From positions 1-19,466 of the forward strand of contig CALDGX010000224.1 of the NCBI GenBank assembly GCA_937941715.1: 19,466 nucleotides of DNA. Reading direction: 5' to 3'. The notes beneath the pieces are model-generated. The model was not told where the DNA came from, did no database searches, and saw only the letters and a list, made by a program, of their open reading frames with translations. This document shows positions 6,938-14,981 of the stretch, piece by piece. Numbering within the stretch: position 1 is the stretch's first letter; every line of letters begins with the position of its first letter. This stretch comes from an uncultured Chloracidobacterium sp. Lineage in GTDB: Bacteria; Acidobacteriota; Blastocatellia; Pyrinomonadales; Pyrinomonadaceae. Made by a program: the position numbers and the translations under genes.

Positions 6938-8838
6938 CCCAGTTTCTCCATTATCACGCGTCGGACGGTATTTGGTTTGAGCGGTGTACCGCGGCATTCG
7001 CTCCAGCAGTCGATGTCCACCAGAAACCGAGATCTGAGCAGCATTGCCAGGGCAGAGTAACGCCTATTGTTTTCGTCGATCATCTCGTCGCCCGGATCAT
7101 CGCTCCAGTTGTTTTCGATCGTGATCACTTTCTTGAAACCGCTGAGTATATCCTTGATGCCTGGCTGAAGCGGTTGGATAAATGTCAGATTGAGCGATGA
7201 AACCTCTTTTCCTTCCTGTCTCAGTGACTCGACGGCCTCTTCGATCGCTCCCCGGGAACTGCCCCAACCGATGACAAGCAATTCGCCGGTCGGCGGACCA
7301 AAGACGTTCGGCGGCACGAGTGTCTTTTGCAGCGTGGCCAGTTTCAGGCTTCGAGCCCGCATACCCTTTTGATTGATCTCTGGGTCGTAAGCGACGTGAC
7401 TATTCTCATCATGAGCAAGTCCGGTGAGAGTATGCATTCCGCCCGGTTGGCCGGGAATAAATCGCCGTGCCAGACCGGTACGATCGTCCCAGTCATATGG
7501 TCTTGAGCCCGCGGGAATCGCGCTTTGGTCGATCGGCGGGGCCAGCCACGCAACATCAAAGTCCGGTCGGGTGAACGGTTGCTGCGACGTCGCAAGATTG
7601 GCGTCAGACAGGATCACGACGACCATATTGAATGTTTCGGCGATCTTGCGGGCGGTGATGACGGAATAAAAGCATTCTTCGATGGTACTTGGAGCTATCA
7701 CCACCTTCGGCGCGTCACCGTGGCTGCCGAATATCGTTGTCATCAGGTCACCCTGCTCCGTTTTAGTGGGTTGACCCGTGCTCGGGCCTCCCCGCATCAC
7801 ATTGACCACAACGAGCGGAATCTCTCCCATAACAGCGAGACCTATCGCCTCTTGCTTCAATGAGTAGCCGGGTCCCGACGTTATGGTGACCGTACATTTA
7901 CCGGCATACGACGCACCGATAGCGAAGGCACAAGCTGCGATCTCATCTTCGGCCTGATGGACGATTCCGCCGACCTTTTCAAAAGCATCGCTCAGGTAAT
8001 GAGATGCAGAGGTCGCCGGCGTGATCGGGTACATAGCACAGATCTCCATTCCGGAAGCAAGTACGCCCAATGCGAGAGCGGTATTGCCGTTAACCACGAT
8101 CTGCGGCACGGAGGATCTTTCGGCGGGGATCTCGTACTTGAGATCAAGATTCTCGTCGGCCCACGCGTAGCCGTCTTCGAGAAGTGCAATGTTCTTTTCA
8201 ATGACCTGTGCGGATTTCTTACTAAAGGTCATCGCGATCTGGTCGCGGCCAGTTTGCAGATCAAGCCCGAAGATACTGCACAGCATTCCAAGAGCGAACA
8301 TATTCTTGCCCTTTCTGGCATCGGATACATGTTTAAGGCACTCAGCCTCCATCGGTATCTCGTAAACGCGATAGCCGGCAGCGACAAGATGTTCGTAGGT
8401 ATCAATATATGAGCGTGCTACAGCGGGGTCAGGGTTATCACGCCACATCGACTCAAGCAGAATCGTGCAACCGGGCTTCAGCTCCTTTGAGCGAACCCGG
8501 CCGAGCAGTACCTGCTCGTTGAACGCAACCACAAGGTCGGTCTCGTTGCCGCCATTTGTCATTCGCTCGGTGCCGATCCTTATACGGTTGCCGCTGGCGC
8601 CCGCGACGCTTCGAGCCGGCGGTCGGATCTCCGCGGGAATGATCTCAACTGTCCAAACTCCGATGCCGGTGCGAGCGACGATCGAACCAAATGACTGTCC
8701 GCACTTCTGTGCGCCCTCGCCCGAGTCGCTGATTATCTCGACTATGTGTTCGCTGATACGGGTCCGCATATGCGGACGGGTGTTGCGGTTTCCATTCGAG
8801 GCGGCCGCATTCATGCCGTTGTTGGATGTCATCGTCAC
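6934..8838 (-). CDS. korA: 2-oxoacid:ferredoxin oxidoreductase, fused gamma-alpha subunit (KorA-type)
   Basis: The protein is 634 residues. Residues about 30-225 form the gamma domain, and about 245-634 the alpha domain. YPITPATSAS (270-279) and GPSTGQPTKTEQGDL (351-365) are hallmark alpha-subunit motifs contacting the TPP site and CoA. It partners KorB encoded immediately downstream. The start chosen is GTG at 8838, which overlaps the nfnB stop (GTGA) with GAGG 5 nt before it; the ATG at 8832 is a close alternative. The first ~25 residues are Asn/Ala/Thr-rich and probably disordered. The fused gamma-alpha arrangement without a built-in ferredoxin (delta) domain means an outside ferredoxin must accept the electrons. 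The downstream ferredoxin-domain protein is a natural candidate. Confidence 0.93.
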   Translation of the reverse strand: MTMTSNNGMNAAASNGNRNTRPHMRTRISEHIVEIISDSGEGAQKCGQSFGSIVARTGIGVWTVEIIPAEIRPPARSVAGASGNRIRIGTERMTNGGNETDLVVAFNEQVLLGRVRSKELKPGCTILLESMWRDNPDPAVARSYIDTYEHLVAAGYRVYEIPMEAECLKHVSDARKGKNMFALGMLCSIFGLDLQTGRDQIAMTFSKKSAQVIEKNIALLEDGYAWADENLDLKYEIPAERSSVPQIVVNGNTALALGVLASGMEICAMYPITPATSASHYLSDAFEKVGGIVHQAEDEIAACAFAIGASYAGKCTVTITSGPGYSLKQEAIGLAVMGEIPLVVVNVMRGGPSTGQPTKTEQGDLMTTIFGSHGDAPKVVIAPSTIEECFYSVITARKIAETFNMVVVILSDANLATSQQPFTRPDFDVAWLAPPIDQSAIPAGSRPYDWDDRTGLARRFIPGQPGGMHTLTGLAHDENSHVAYDPEINQKGMRARSLKLATLQKTLVPPNVFGPPTGELLVIGWGSSRGAIEEAVESLRQEGKEVSSLNLTFIQPLQPGIKDILSGFKKVITIENNWSDDPGDEMIDENNRRYSALAMLLRSRFLVDIDCWSECRGTPLKPNTVRRVIMEKLG

Positions 8839-10322
8839 ATCGTCCTCACTCGTCTGTAATTTTGTTCCCGGGTGTTGATGCCGAATCGGGCCGGCCCCGA
8901 ACTTATCGGCCCGACATCCCGGATCCCGAGAAACTTCTTCATGCCGCGTGCGGCCTTTCTCCCGGCCCCCATCGCCTCGATCACGGTCGCAGCTCCGGTC
9001 ACAATGTCGCCGCCGGCAAATACGCCGGCCATCGAGGTCATCATATCCGCGTCGGTGTCGATATATCCGCGTTTATTGAGCTTCAGATCGGAAGTTTGAC
9101 CGATTATTGGATTGGCATTTGTTCCGATCGCAAAAACCACCTGATCGGTCTCGATCTCAAATTCGCTTCCGCCGATTGGCATCGGGCGTCGTCGCCCGGA
9201 AGCGTCCGGTTCGCCAAGTTCCATCTTTATGCAGCGGATCGCGCAAACGGACCCGTCTCCGTCATCGAGGATCTCGACCGGGGCCGAAAGCCAGTGAAAT
9301 TCGATGCCTTCCTGCTCAGCATGGTGAACTTCTTCGGCTCGGGCCGGGGCCTCCGCCTTTGAACGGCGATACAGGCAAGTGACCGACGCTGCTCCAAGCC
9401 GTTTACTCACTCTGAGCGCGTCCATCGCCGTATTGCCGGCACCGACCACCACTACATGCTTGCCGAGCGGCAATGGCGTATCGACGTTCGGAAAATCCCT
9501 GGCCCGCATCAGATTGCACCGTGTAAGCAGTTCGTTGGCAGACAGGACGCCATTCAACGAATCTCCCGGAATGCCGAGCATCGTCGGATAACCGGCTCCG
9601 GTCCCGATAAAGACCGCGTCGAAACCGAGTTCGGTGAGCATTTGCCGGATGGTAAATAGCCTTCCAACAAGCGTGTTGCACTCGAACTTGACGCCGAGCA
9701 TCTTGAGCTTTTCGATCTCGGCGTCAACGACCGAATTGGGCAAGCGAAATTCCGGGATGCCATATCTCAGGACGCCGCCGGCCTCATGAAATGCTTCGTA
9801 TACCGTCACGTCACAGCCCGCCTTTGCCATATCGGCGGCGCACGCCATTCCGGCCGGACCGGAACCAACTATCCCGATGCGGAATCTGGTCGGATCGATA
9901 TACGGAATGTTCACCCAACTATTTGAGATAGCCAGGTCGCCGACAAACCGCTCCATTCGGCCTATTGCGACCGGAACGAGATTTTCCCCGACGACGCATA
10001 CGCCTTCGCATTGATTTTCCTGTGGGCATACGCGGCCGCATACGGCCGGCAAAAGATTCGTCCCGGTAATGATGTCGTATGCACCGCGAAAGTCCCGTTC
10101 ACCGATCCGCTCGATGAATCCGGGAATATTGATACTAACCGGACAGCCGGCGATGCACTTTGGATCGGGGCAATAGAGGCATCTTTGCGACTCGAGAACT
10201 GCCTCAGTCTCGGTGTAGCCGCAATTTACCTCCTCGAAGTTTGCGGAACGCTCCAGGGGATCCAGTTCGCGGACCGGTGTCCTTTCCTGCGGGATGCTTC
10301 GAACAGTTCTCTTCTTCGCCAT
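8835..10322 (-). CDS. nfnB: NfnB/SudA-type NADPH-dependent oxidoreductase (GltD-like), iron-sulfur flavoprotein
   Basis: The protein is 495 residues, close to the roughly 470 of NfnB. The N-terminal iron-sulfur domain has two cysteine groups: C48, C51, C56, C60 and C95, C99, C105, C109. An FAD Rossmann motif GSGPAG is at 153-158, an NADP Rossmann motif GAGNTA at 294-299, then YRRSKAEAPAR, which resembles the NADPH 2'-phosphate contact. GVFAGGDIVTGAATV (433-447) is the C-terminal FAD-binding block. In NfnAB this subunit binds NADP(H) and [4Fe-4S] clusters that meet ferredoxin. It follows nfnA by 30 nt with a GGAG before the ATG. Glutamate synthase small subunit (GltD) is the alternative by sequence, but the neighbouring nfnA and kor genes favour Nfn. 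Confidence 0.9.
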   Translation of the reverse strand: MAKKRTVRSIPQERTPVRELDPLERSANFEEVNCGYTETEAVLESQRCLYCPDPKCIAGCPVSINIPGFIERIGERDFRGAYDIITGTNLLPAVCGRVCPQENQCEGVCVVGENLVPVAIGRMERFVGDLAISNSWVNIPYIDPTRFRIGIVGSGPAGMACAADMAKAGCDVTVYEAFHEAGGVLRYGIPEFRLPNSVVDAEIEKLKMLGVKFECNTLVGRLFTIRQMLTELGFDAVFIGTGAGYPTMLGIPGDSLNGVLSANELLTRCNLMRARDFPNVDTPLPLGKHVVVVGAGNTAMDALRVSKRLGAASVTCLYRRSKAEAPARAEEVHHAEQEGIEFHWLSAPVEILDDGDGSVCAIRCIKMELGEPDASGRRRPMPIGGSEFEIETDQVVFAIGTNANPIIGQTSDLKLNKRGYIDTDADMMTSMAGVFAGGDIVTGAATVIEAMGAGRKAARGMKKFLGIRDVGPISSGPARFGINTREQNYRRVRTM

Positions 10323-10352
10323 TATTGTTCCACTCCGCTTTATATGGCTGTA

Positions 10353-11237
10353 CTAGCCAATGTCGGGCATTTCGATGGGGTCGACGGCTGTCGCACGCAT
10401 TCGGCAAGTTTCTGACCATCTTTCCGTCGCCACGCGTTCTTCTTCTTTGTAACGCCTTAGCCTGACCATCAGATCGTCAAAGTCAACGGCATGTCCGTCG
10501 AAATCAGGTCCGTCAACACACGCGAACCGTACTTCCTCGCCGACCTTTACACGACAACCCCCACACATCCCGGTTCCATCGACCATGATCGGATTGAGAC
10601 TTACCATTGTCCTGATACCGGCGGCACGAGTAGCATCGGCGCTGGCTTTCATCATTACGGGTGGGCCGATAGCGATCACTTCGTCAATGTCCTGATGGTG
10701 CTTTAGTGCGAGGTTGATCCCGTCGGTAACAAATCCCTTGATCCCGGCCGATCCGTCGTCGGTGCAGATGATGAGTTCATCGCAGATGGTGCGGAATTTA
10801 TCCTCCCAAAATATAAGGTCCTTGTTACGAAAGCCGAGCACACCGATGACGTACGCGCCGTTTTGCTTGAAGGCTCGTGCCTGCGGAAATACGGGGGCGA
10901 CACCGAGGCCGCCGCCGACGCATATGGCCTTGCGTGCGTCGCTGAGATGACTTGGGATCCCCATCGGACCAGCGAGTCCATACAGTGATCCGCCCACCTG
11001 ACAGATTGTCTGCATCTCCATTGTGGATTTCCCGACTGCCTGAATAACGAGGGTGATCGTGCCTTTATCACGATCAAAATCGGCGATCGTCAGGGGGATC
11101 CGTTCACCTTCGGCGTGGGACATTACTATCACGAACTGGCCGGGGTTGGCCGCCCGAGCCATCATTGGGTGGAGAACCTCGAGCATAAAAGTCACGTCCG
11201 AGTAATCCTCTCGTGCAACGATCTCAAAACGGTTCAT
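10353..11237 (-). CDS. nfnA: NfnA/SudB-type ferredoxin-NAD(P)+ reductase subunit
   Basis: The 294-residue protein has the ferredoxin-reductase/PyrK fold. An FAD-binding RIPLT is at 46-50 and a nucleotide-binding VGGGLGVAPVFPQA at 107-120. A [2Fe-2S] site follows as D220-GTGM-C225-GG-C228 and C240. Three Cys plus one Asp as cluster ligands is what I recall for characterised NfnA, which supports this over PyrK, where four Cys are expected. NfnAB catalyses NADH + reduced ferredoxin + NADP+ transhydrogenation by flavin bifurcation/confurcation in the cytoplasm. The ATG has GAGGAA about 8 nt upstream. This is the first gene of the operon, about 43 nt below the predicted sigma-54 start point. The C-terminal 40 residues are charged and less family-like. 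Confidence 0.9.
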   Translation of the reverse strand: MNRFEIVAREDYSDVTFMLEVLHPMMARAANPGQFVIVMSHAEGERIPLTIADFDRDKGTITLVIQAVGKSTMEMQTICQVGGSLYGLAGPMGIPSHLSDARKAICVGGGLGVAPVFPQARAFKQNGAYVIGVLGFRNKDLIFWEDKFRTICDELIICTDDGSAGIKGFVTDGINLALKHHQDIDEVIAIGPPVMMKASADATRAAGIRTMVSLNPIMVDGTGMCGGCRVKVGEEVRFACVDGPDFDGHAVDFDDLMVRLRRYKEEERVATERWSETCRMRATAVDPIEMPDIG

Positions 11238-11290
11238 ATCGATGATCTTCCTCTTGAATGAAAGCCGGTTCCGTCAATAAACCTTCGTTT

Positions 11291-11307
11291 AGCAAGACAC
11301 GTGCCAA
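11291..11307 (-). promoter_or_regulatory. Sigma-54 (RpoN) promoter of the nfnAB-korAB operon
   Basis: On the minus strand the sequence reads TTGGCACGTGTCTTGCT. It matches the -24/-12 consensus YTGGCACG-N4-TTGCW at every fixed position with exact spacing. Transcription would begin near 11280, leaving a leader of about 43 nt before nfnA. It implies control by an RpoN holoenzyme and an ATP-dependent enhancer-binding activator, which is not encoded in this window. Confidence 0.85.
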
Positions 11308-11313
11308 ATCGGC

Positions 11314-11342
11314 CGTTTCAGAAACGACATTAAGAAAGTTTC
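11314..11342. promoter_or_regulatory. Two short palindromes just upstream of the sigma-54 promoter
   Basis: CGTTTC-A-GAAACG (11314-11326) is a perfect 13-nt palindrome, and GAAA-G-TTTC (11334-11342) a 9-nt one. Their centres are 18 nt apart and share the GAAAC/GTTTC half-site. They sit at about -40 and -58 from the predicted start. They could be an operator or an activator site, though sigma-54 enhancers more often lie at -80 or beyond. Confidence 0.45.
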
Positions 11343-11450
11343 GCAAATGCTCGATAATATTGGTTTTAGGGCGGTGGAAGTGGTCGGGCTAAAGCGGGGA
11401 CTATGAAAAAATCGGCGGTAAAGTGCGAATTTTTGCCCGATGCAGGACGG

Positions 11451-11497
11451 AAAGGAAAAAGGGCGTGACCAAGCCTGATCAGGCCGAGGCACGCCCT
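11451..11497 (-). terminator. Rho-independent terminator of the GH109-type gene
   Basis: The outer stem CACGCCC/GGGCGTG (11490-11496 with 11461-11467) encloses a perfect palindrome GCCTGATCAGGC (11473-11484). On the minus strand it is followed by TTTTTCCTTT (11460-11451). It lies about 25 nt past the GH109 stop and insulates the sigma-54 operon downstream. The spacer 11238-11450 otherwise holds only the promoter and palindromes described. Confidence 0.88.
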
Positions 11498-11522
11498 ATA
11501 ATTACGATTCCGACCTTTTTGC

Positions 11523-12905
11523 CTACGGTATCGAAACTCGTTGTTTCTGCCAGTTCCCCCGAGTAAAGTCAGGGAATTTTACTGGCATTGAGCCCTTTGC
11601 GTTCGAGATCTCACTCAACGGCCCCGGGGCTGACCAGGCGGCCGCGTCGTAAACATCGATATCCGGAGCGATACCTCTCGTCATACACTCAGCAAGGCGA
11701 TAGCACATAATATAGTCCATACCGCCGTGCCCGCCGAGTTTGCGTGCAGCTTCGCCTTCTTTCTTCCAAAGGTCGTGTTCGAATTTCTCCTTGAAGGCGT
11801 CGATGGGCTGCCATTTATGTCCGCCCTCCTGGCCGTCGATGAAGATTCGTGACGGATAGTCTCGAAAAATGCCTTTCGTGCCCTGGATCAAATTTATGCG
11901 GTCATAGGGCCTCGGCGTAGATACGTTATGCTGTACCATGATCGTCCGACCCTTATTGGTCTTGATCAAATTCGTGCTGTAGTCGCCGGTCCTGTAAACC
12001 TCCTTTTGGCGCGGGTCGTCGGGCTTCAGGTGGTCTTTTCGATACTGCTGCAGCCCCAGACTGGCTGAGTTCATGGCGACCATGTATTCAAATTTGTCGC
12101 CGCGATTAATGTCCATATAATTTGCGACAGGGCCAAGGCCATGGGTCGGGTAAAGATTGCTGTCCCTTAGCGTGTGATGCCGCCGACGCCAGAGCCCTTC
12201 GTCGCGGGTCTCAAATAGTATCTCACGCAGATCATGATTGTAGGCGCCTTCGCCGTGGACAATGTCGCCGAGCATTCCCGCCCTGACCATATTAAGGATT
12301 AGCAGTTCGTCGTAGTCGTAACAGCAATTTTCCATCAACATGCAGTGCCGGCGGGTACGTTCGGATGTTTCGACCAGTTTCCAGCAATCCTCGAGGGTGT
12401 ACGCCGACGGAACTTCGGTCCCGGTGTGCTTTCCGGCGTTCATCGCCGCAAGTGCCTGTTCGGTATGCCATTCCCAAGGCGTCGCTATGTAAACAAAATC
12501 GATGTCGTCACGCTTAACAAGCTGCTCATATCCACGATCGCCCATAGCGAAGGTCGAGGGCGTCGGTTGCCCGGCCTTTTCAACCATCGCTCGTGCGCGA
12601 TCGACCTTTGACTGCACGACGTCACAAAGTGCCGTCACGCGAACGTTTGGCAAATGCAAAAATTCCGAGAGCACGCTGGTGCCCCGGAGACCTGTCCCGA
12701 CGATCGCGATACGAACCGTCTCACGCTTTTCAAATGGCACACCGGCCATCGTCTTATTCGCGGGTGCCGGACCGGCGATCAGCAGTTCAAGCCGCGTCTC
12801 GCCGTCTGCTGCTGATACAGTGCCGCCCATCAGACCCAGCCCAATACTTCCCAATGCCGCGTTTCGCAGCATTTCACGCCTCGATAAACCCGATCTTTCG
12901 CTCAA
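11523..12905 (-). CDS. Gfo/Idh/MocA-fold glycosidase, GH109-type (alpha-N-acetylgalactosaminidase family), Tat-exported
   Basis: From a TTG start at 12905 (GAGG about 8 nt upstream) the protein is 460 residues, near the ~440-460 of GH109 enzymes. It opens with a twin-arginine signal SRREML (8-13), a hydrophobic run and an Ala-rich cleavage region near 32, so it should be exported folded with its cofactor. An NAD-binding IVGTGLRGT is at 68-76. TEVPSAYTLEDCW (163-175), MENCCYDYDE (191-200) and a C-terminal GGMDYIMCYRLAECM are characteristic of GH109, which cleaves alpha-GalNAc through NAD-dependent oxidation and elimination. A GTG at 12962 would add 19 residues before the Tat signal and is less likely. 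Other Gfo/Idh/MocA oxidoreductases are the alternative. It stands alone, with its own terminator, divergent from dsbD. Confidence 0.87.
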   Translation of the reverse strand: MSERSGLSRREMLRNAALGSIGLGLMGGTVSAADGETRLELLIAGPAPANKTMAGVPFEKRETVRIAIVGTGLRGTSVLSEFLHLPNVRVTALCDVVQSKVDRARAMVEKAGQPTPSTFAMGDRGYEQLVKRDDIDFVYIATPWEWHTEQALAAMNAGKHTGTEVPSAYTLEDCWKLVETSERTRRHCMLMENCCYDYDELLILNMVRAGMLGDIVHGEGAYNHDLREILFETRDEGLWRRRHHTLRDSNLYPTHGLGPVANYMDINRGDKFEYMVAMNSASLGLQQYRKDHLKPDDPRQKEVYRTGDYSTNLIKTNKGRTIMVQHNVSTPRPYDRINLIQGTKGIFRDYPSRIFIDGQEGGHKWQPIDAFKEKFEHDLWKKEGEAARKLGGHGGMDYIMCYRLAECMTRGIAPDIDVYDAAAWSAPGPLSEISNAKGSMPVKFPDFTRGNWQKQRVSIP

Positions 12906-13058
12906 TGAACTTACCTCACAAAATTGGAATTTCGGACAATATCTTATAACAGGCGGACGCACCTGCCACGGCCGGTGATCACGATTTGTTGTTCAAGTGC
13001 ATCAAATAACGGGACGGCAGCGGAAAATTTTGCCGTTTCGCGGTAATATTTAACACGA

Positions 13059-14981
13059 ATGAGCAAATACGGCGAAACTCAACTGCGTAAAATAATCTCG
13101 ATAACCGTCAGCAGATCAATGCTGACAATTTTGTTTCTGGTTTTTTGTGCAGTCGCCGTAATGGCGCAGGACCCGGTCAAATTTACCGTATCGGCGGCAC
13201 CTGAGAGCATCGCAACCGGTGGCAGCGGAACGGCGAAGATAGCCGCAACCATCGAGTCGCCGTGGAAGATGTACTCCCTGACTCAAGGCTCGGGCGGACC
13301 GATACCGACAAAAATAACCCTCGACGACGCTTATTTTCAGGCTGGCAAGATCTCCGGGCCAAAGCCGAAGATAGCGTTCGACCCAAATTTTGGTATCGAC
13401 ACCGAAGCATATGCGGGTGAGGCCGTTTTCACGGTGCCATTTAGCGTTACCTCAGACGCTCCTGACGGCCGTCAGGATCTGAGGCTAAGTGTGAAATACC
13501 AGGTTTGCAATGACACCCTTTGTCTGCCGCCAAAAACGGTGAAGCTCGCGGCCGCTGTCACTGTCACAGGCGGCAAACAGGTCGCCGCCGAGCCTTCAGC
13601 GGCGACATCGTCGACACCGGCGTTAGTCAACCCTTCACCGGCCGCGACACCGGCTGCATCGAATATCGCAAACGGCTCGTTTTGGGGATTCATTTGGCTG
13701 GCGATCACGTTCGGGGCACTTTCGCTTCTGACGCCATGCGTCTTTCCAATGATCCCGATCACGGTATCGTATTTCACCAAACACGGTTCGGATTCGCATT
13801 ACGGTTCGATCCGCGATGCACTGATCTACGCCCTCGGAATAATACTGACCTTTACCGGTCTCGGGGTCGCCCTGGCATTGGTATTTGGCGCCGCCGGATT
13901 GAATCGCTTTGCCTCGAACCCGTACATCAATCTCCTGATCACGGCGATATTTCTTGCTTTCGCATTCAGTTTGCTTGGTGCCTACAACCTAGGAGTTCCG
14001 TCCGGGATATTGACAAAACTCGACGGCGTCACGCGTTCGAAAGAATCCGGTAAGTATGTCGGGTTATTGCTAATGGGACTGACGTTCTCGCTGACGTCAT
14101 TTACCTGTACGGCGCCGCTTGTCGGTACCATACTGGTCGCCGCCGCAAACGGCGAGTTGTTCTATCCGGTTGCCGGAATGCTTGCCTTCTCGACAGTTTT
14201 TGCCTTGCCGTTCTTCGTTCTGGCGGTCGCCCCACGGCTTATGCACCGATTGCCGCGGTCCGGCACCTGGATGAATTCTGTGAAGGTCGTGATGGGCTTT
14301 CTTGAGATCGGGGCCGCGTTAAAGTTCCTTTCAAATGTCGATCTCGTCTGGGGCTGGAACGTGTTTACCCGCGAGGTCGTTATAGCCGGTTGGATCGGGT
14401 GTTCGGTCCTGATCGTCCTGTACCTTTTGGGTGTTTTCCGATTCGCACACGATTCGGAAAGAAAGCACATCGGACTATTTGGTGCTCTCAATGCATTGGC
14501 GTTTACGACGCTCACATTCTATTTGCTGACCGGGTTGTTCGGGGCACGGCTCGGCGAGATCGAATCATTCCTGCCGCCCGCAAAAGAATCGGCGGCGGTA
14601 AGTGCCGGCGAGACCGGTAAGAACGGTGAACTGACCTGGATCACCAACGATTATGCGGCCGCGATTGCCAAGGCGAAGAGTGAAAATAAAAGGGTCTTTG
14701 TCGACTATACGGGCTACACGTGCACAAATTGCCGGTGGATGGAGGCCAACATGTTCACCAAGGCCGAGGTCAAAAAGGAGCTTGAAAAGTTTGTTCGTGT
14801 CAGGCTCTATACCGATGGCGAGGGCGAGCCATACCAGGGCTTTCAACGAATGCAGGAACAACGTTTCGGAACCGTCGCATTACCGCTCTACGCGATCGTG
14901 TCGTCCAACGACGAGACCGTGGCGACTTTTGCCGGGCTCACCCGGGATCAGAACGAATTTATTGCTTTTCTTCAAAAGTGA
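13059..14981 (+). CDS. dsbD: Thiol:disulfide interchange protein DsbD (cytochrome c biogenesis CcdA/thioredoxin fusion)
   Basis: The 640-residue protein shows all three DsbD modules. After a signal sequence (LTILFLVFCAVAVMA, about 22-36) there is a periplasmic N-terminal domain with C150 and C155 (YQVCNDTLCLPP). An Ala/Pro/Ser-rich linker (170-205) leads to a membrane domain with about eight hydrophobic helices containing the redox pair C227 (TPCVFP) and C350 (FTCTAP). A C-terminal thioredoxin domain has C555-TN-C558 and cis-Pro609. DsbD passes electrons from cytoplasmic thioredoxin to periplasmic disulfide isomerases and cytochrome c maturation. The ATG at 13059 lacks a clear Shine-Dalgarno sequence; Met21 (13119) at the head of the signal peptide is a possible shorter start. 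The last 23 nt overlap the opposing zinc-ribbon gene. Confidence 0.93.
   Translation: MSKYGETQLRKIISITVSRSMLTILFLVFCAVAVMAQDPVKFTVSAAPESIATGGSGTAKIAATIESPWKMYSLTQGSGGPIPTKITLDDAYFQAGKISGPKPKIAFDPNFGIDTEAYAGEAVFTVPFSVTSDAPDGRQDLRLSVKYQVCNDTLCLPPKTVKLAAAVTVTGGKQVAAEPSAATSSTPALVNPSPAATPAASNIANGSFWGFIWLAITFGALSLLTPCVFPMIPITVSYFTKHGSDSHYGSIRDALIYALGIILTFTGLGVALALVFGAAGLNRFASNPYINLLITAIFLAFAFSLLGAYNLGVPSGILTKLDGVTRSKESGKYVGLLLMGLTFSLTSFTCTAPLVGTILVAAANGELFYPVAGMLAFSTVFALPFFVLAVAPRLMHRLPRSGTWMNSVKVVMGFLEIGAALKFLSNVDLVWGWNVFTREVVIAGWIGCSVLIVLYLLGVFRFAHDSERKHIGLFGALNALAFTTLTFYLLTGLFGARLGEIESFLPPAKESAAVSAGETGKNGELTWITNDYAAAIAKAKSENKRVFVDYTGYTCTNCRWMEANMFTKAEVKKELEKFVRVRLYTDGEGEPYQGFQRMQEQRFGTVALPLYAIVSSNDETVATFAGLTRDQNEFIAFLQK

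Noticed and set aside
11403..11468. A 21-codon plus-strand ORF (MKKSAVKCEFLPDAG...) between the GH109-type gene and nfnA.
   Set aside because: It has poor Shine-Dalgarno spacing, runs into the terminator hairpin and shows no recognisable features, so it is probably chance.
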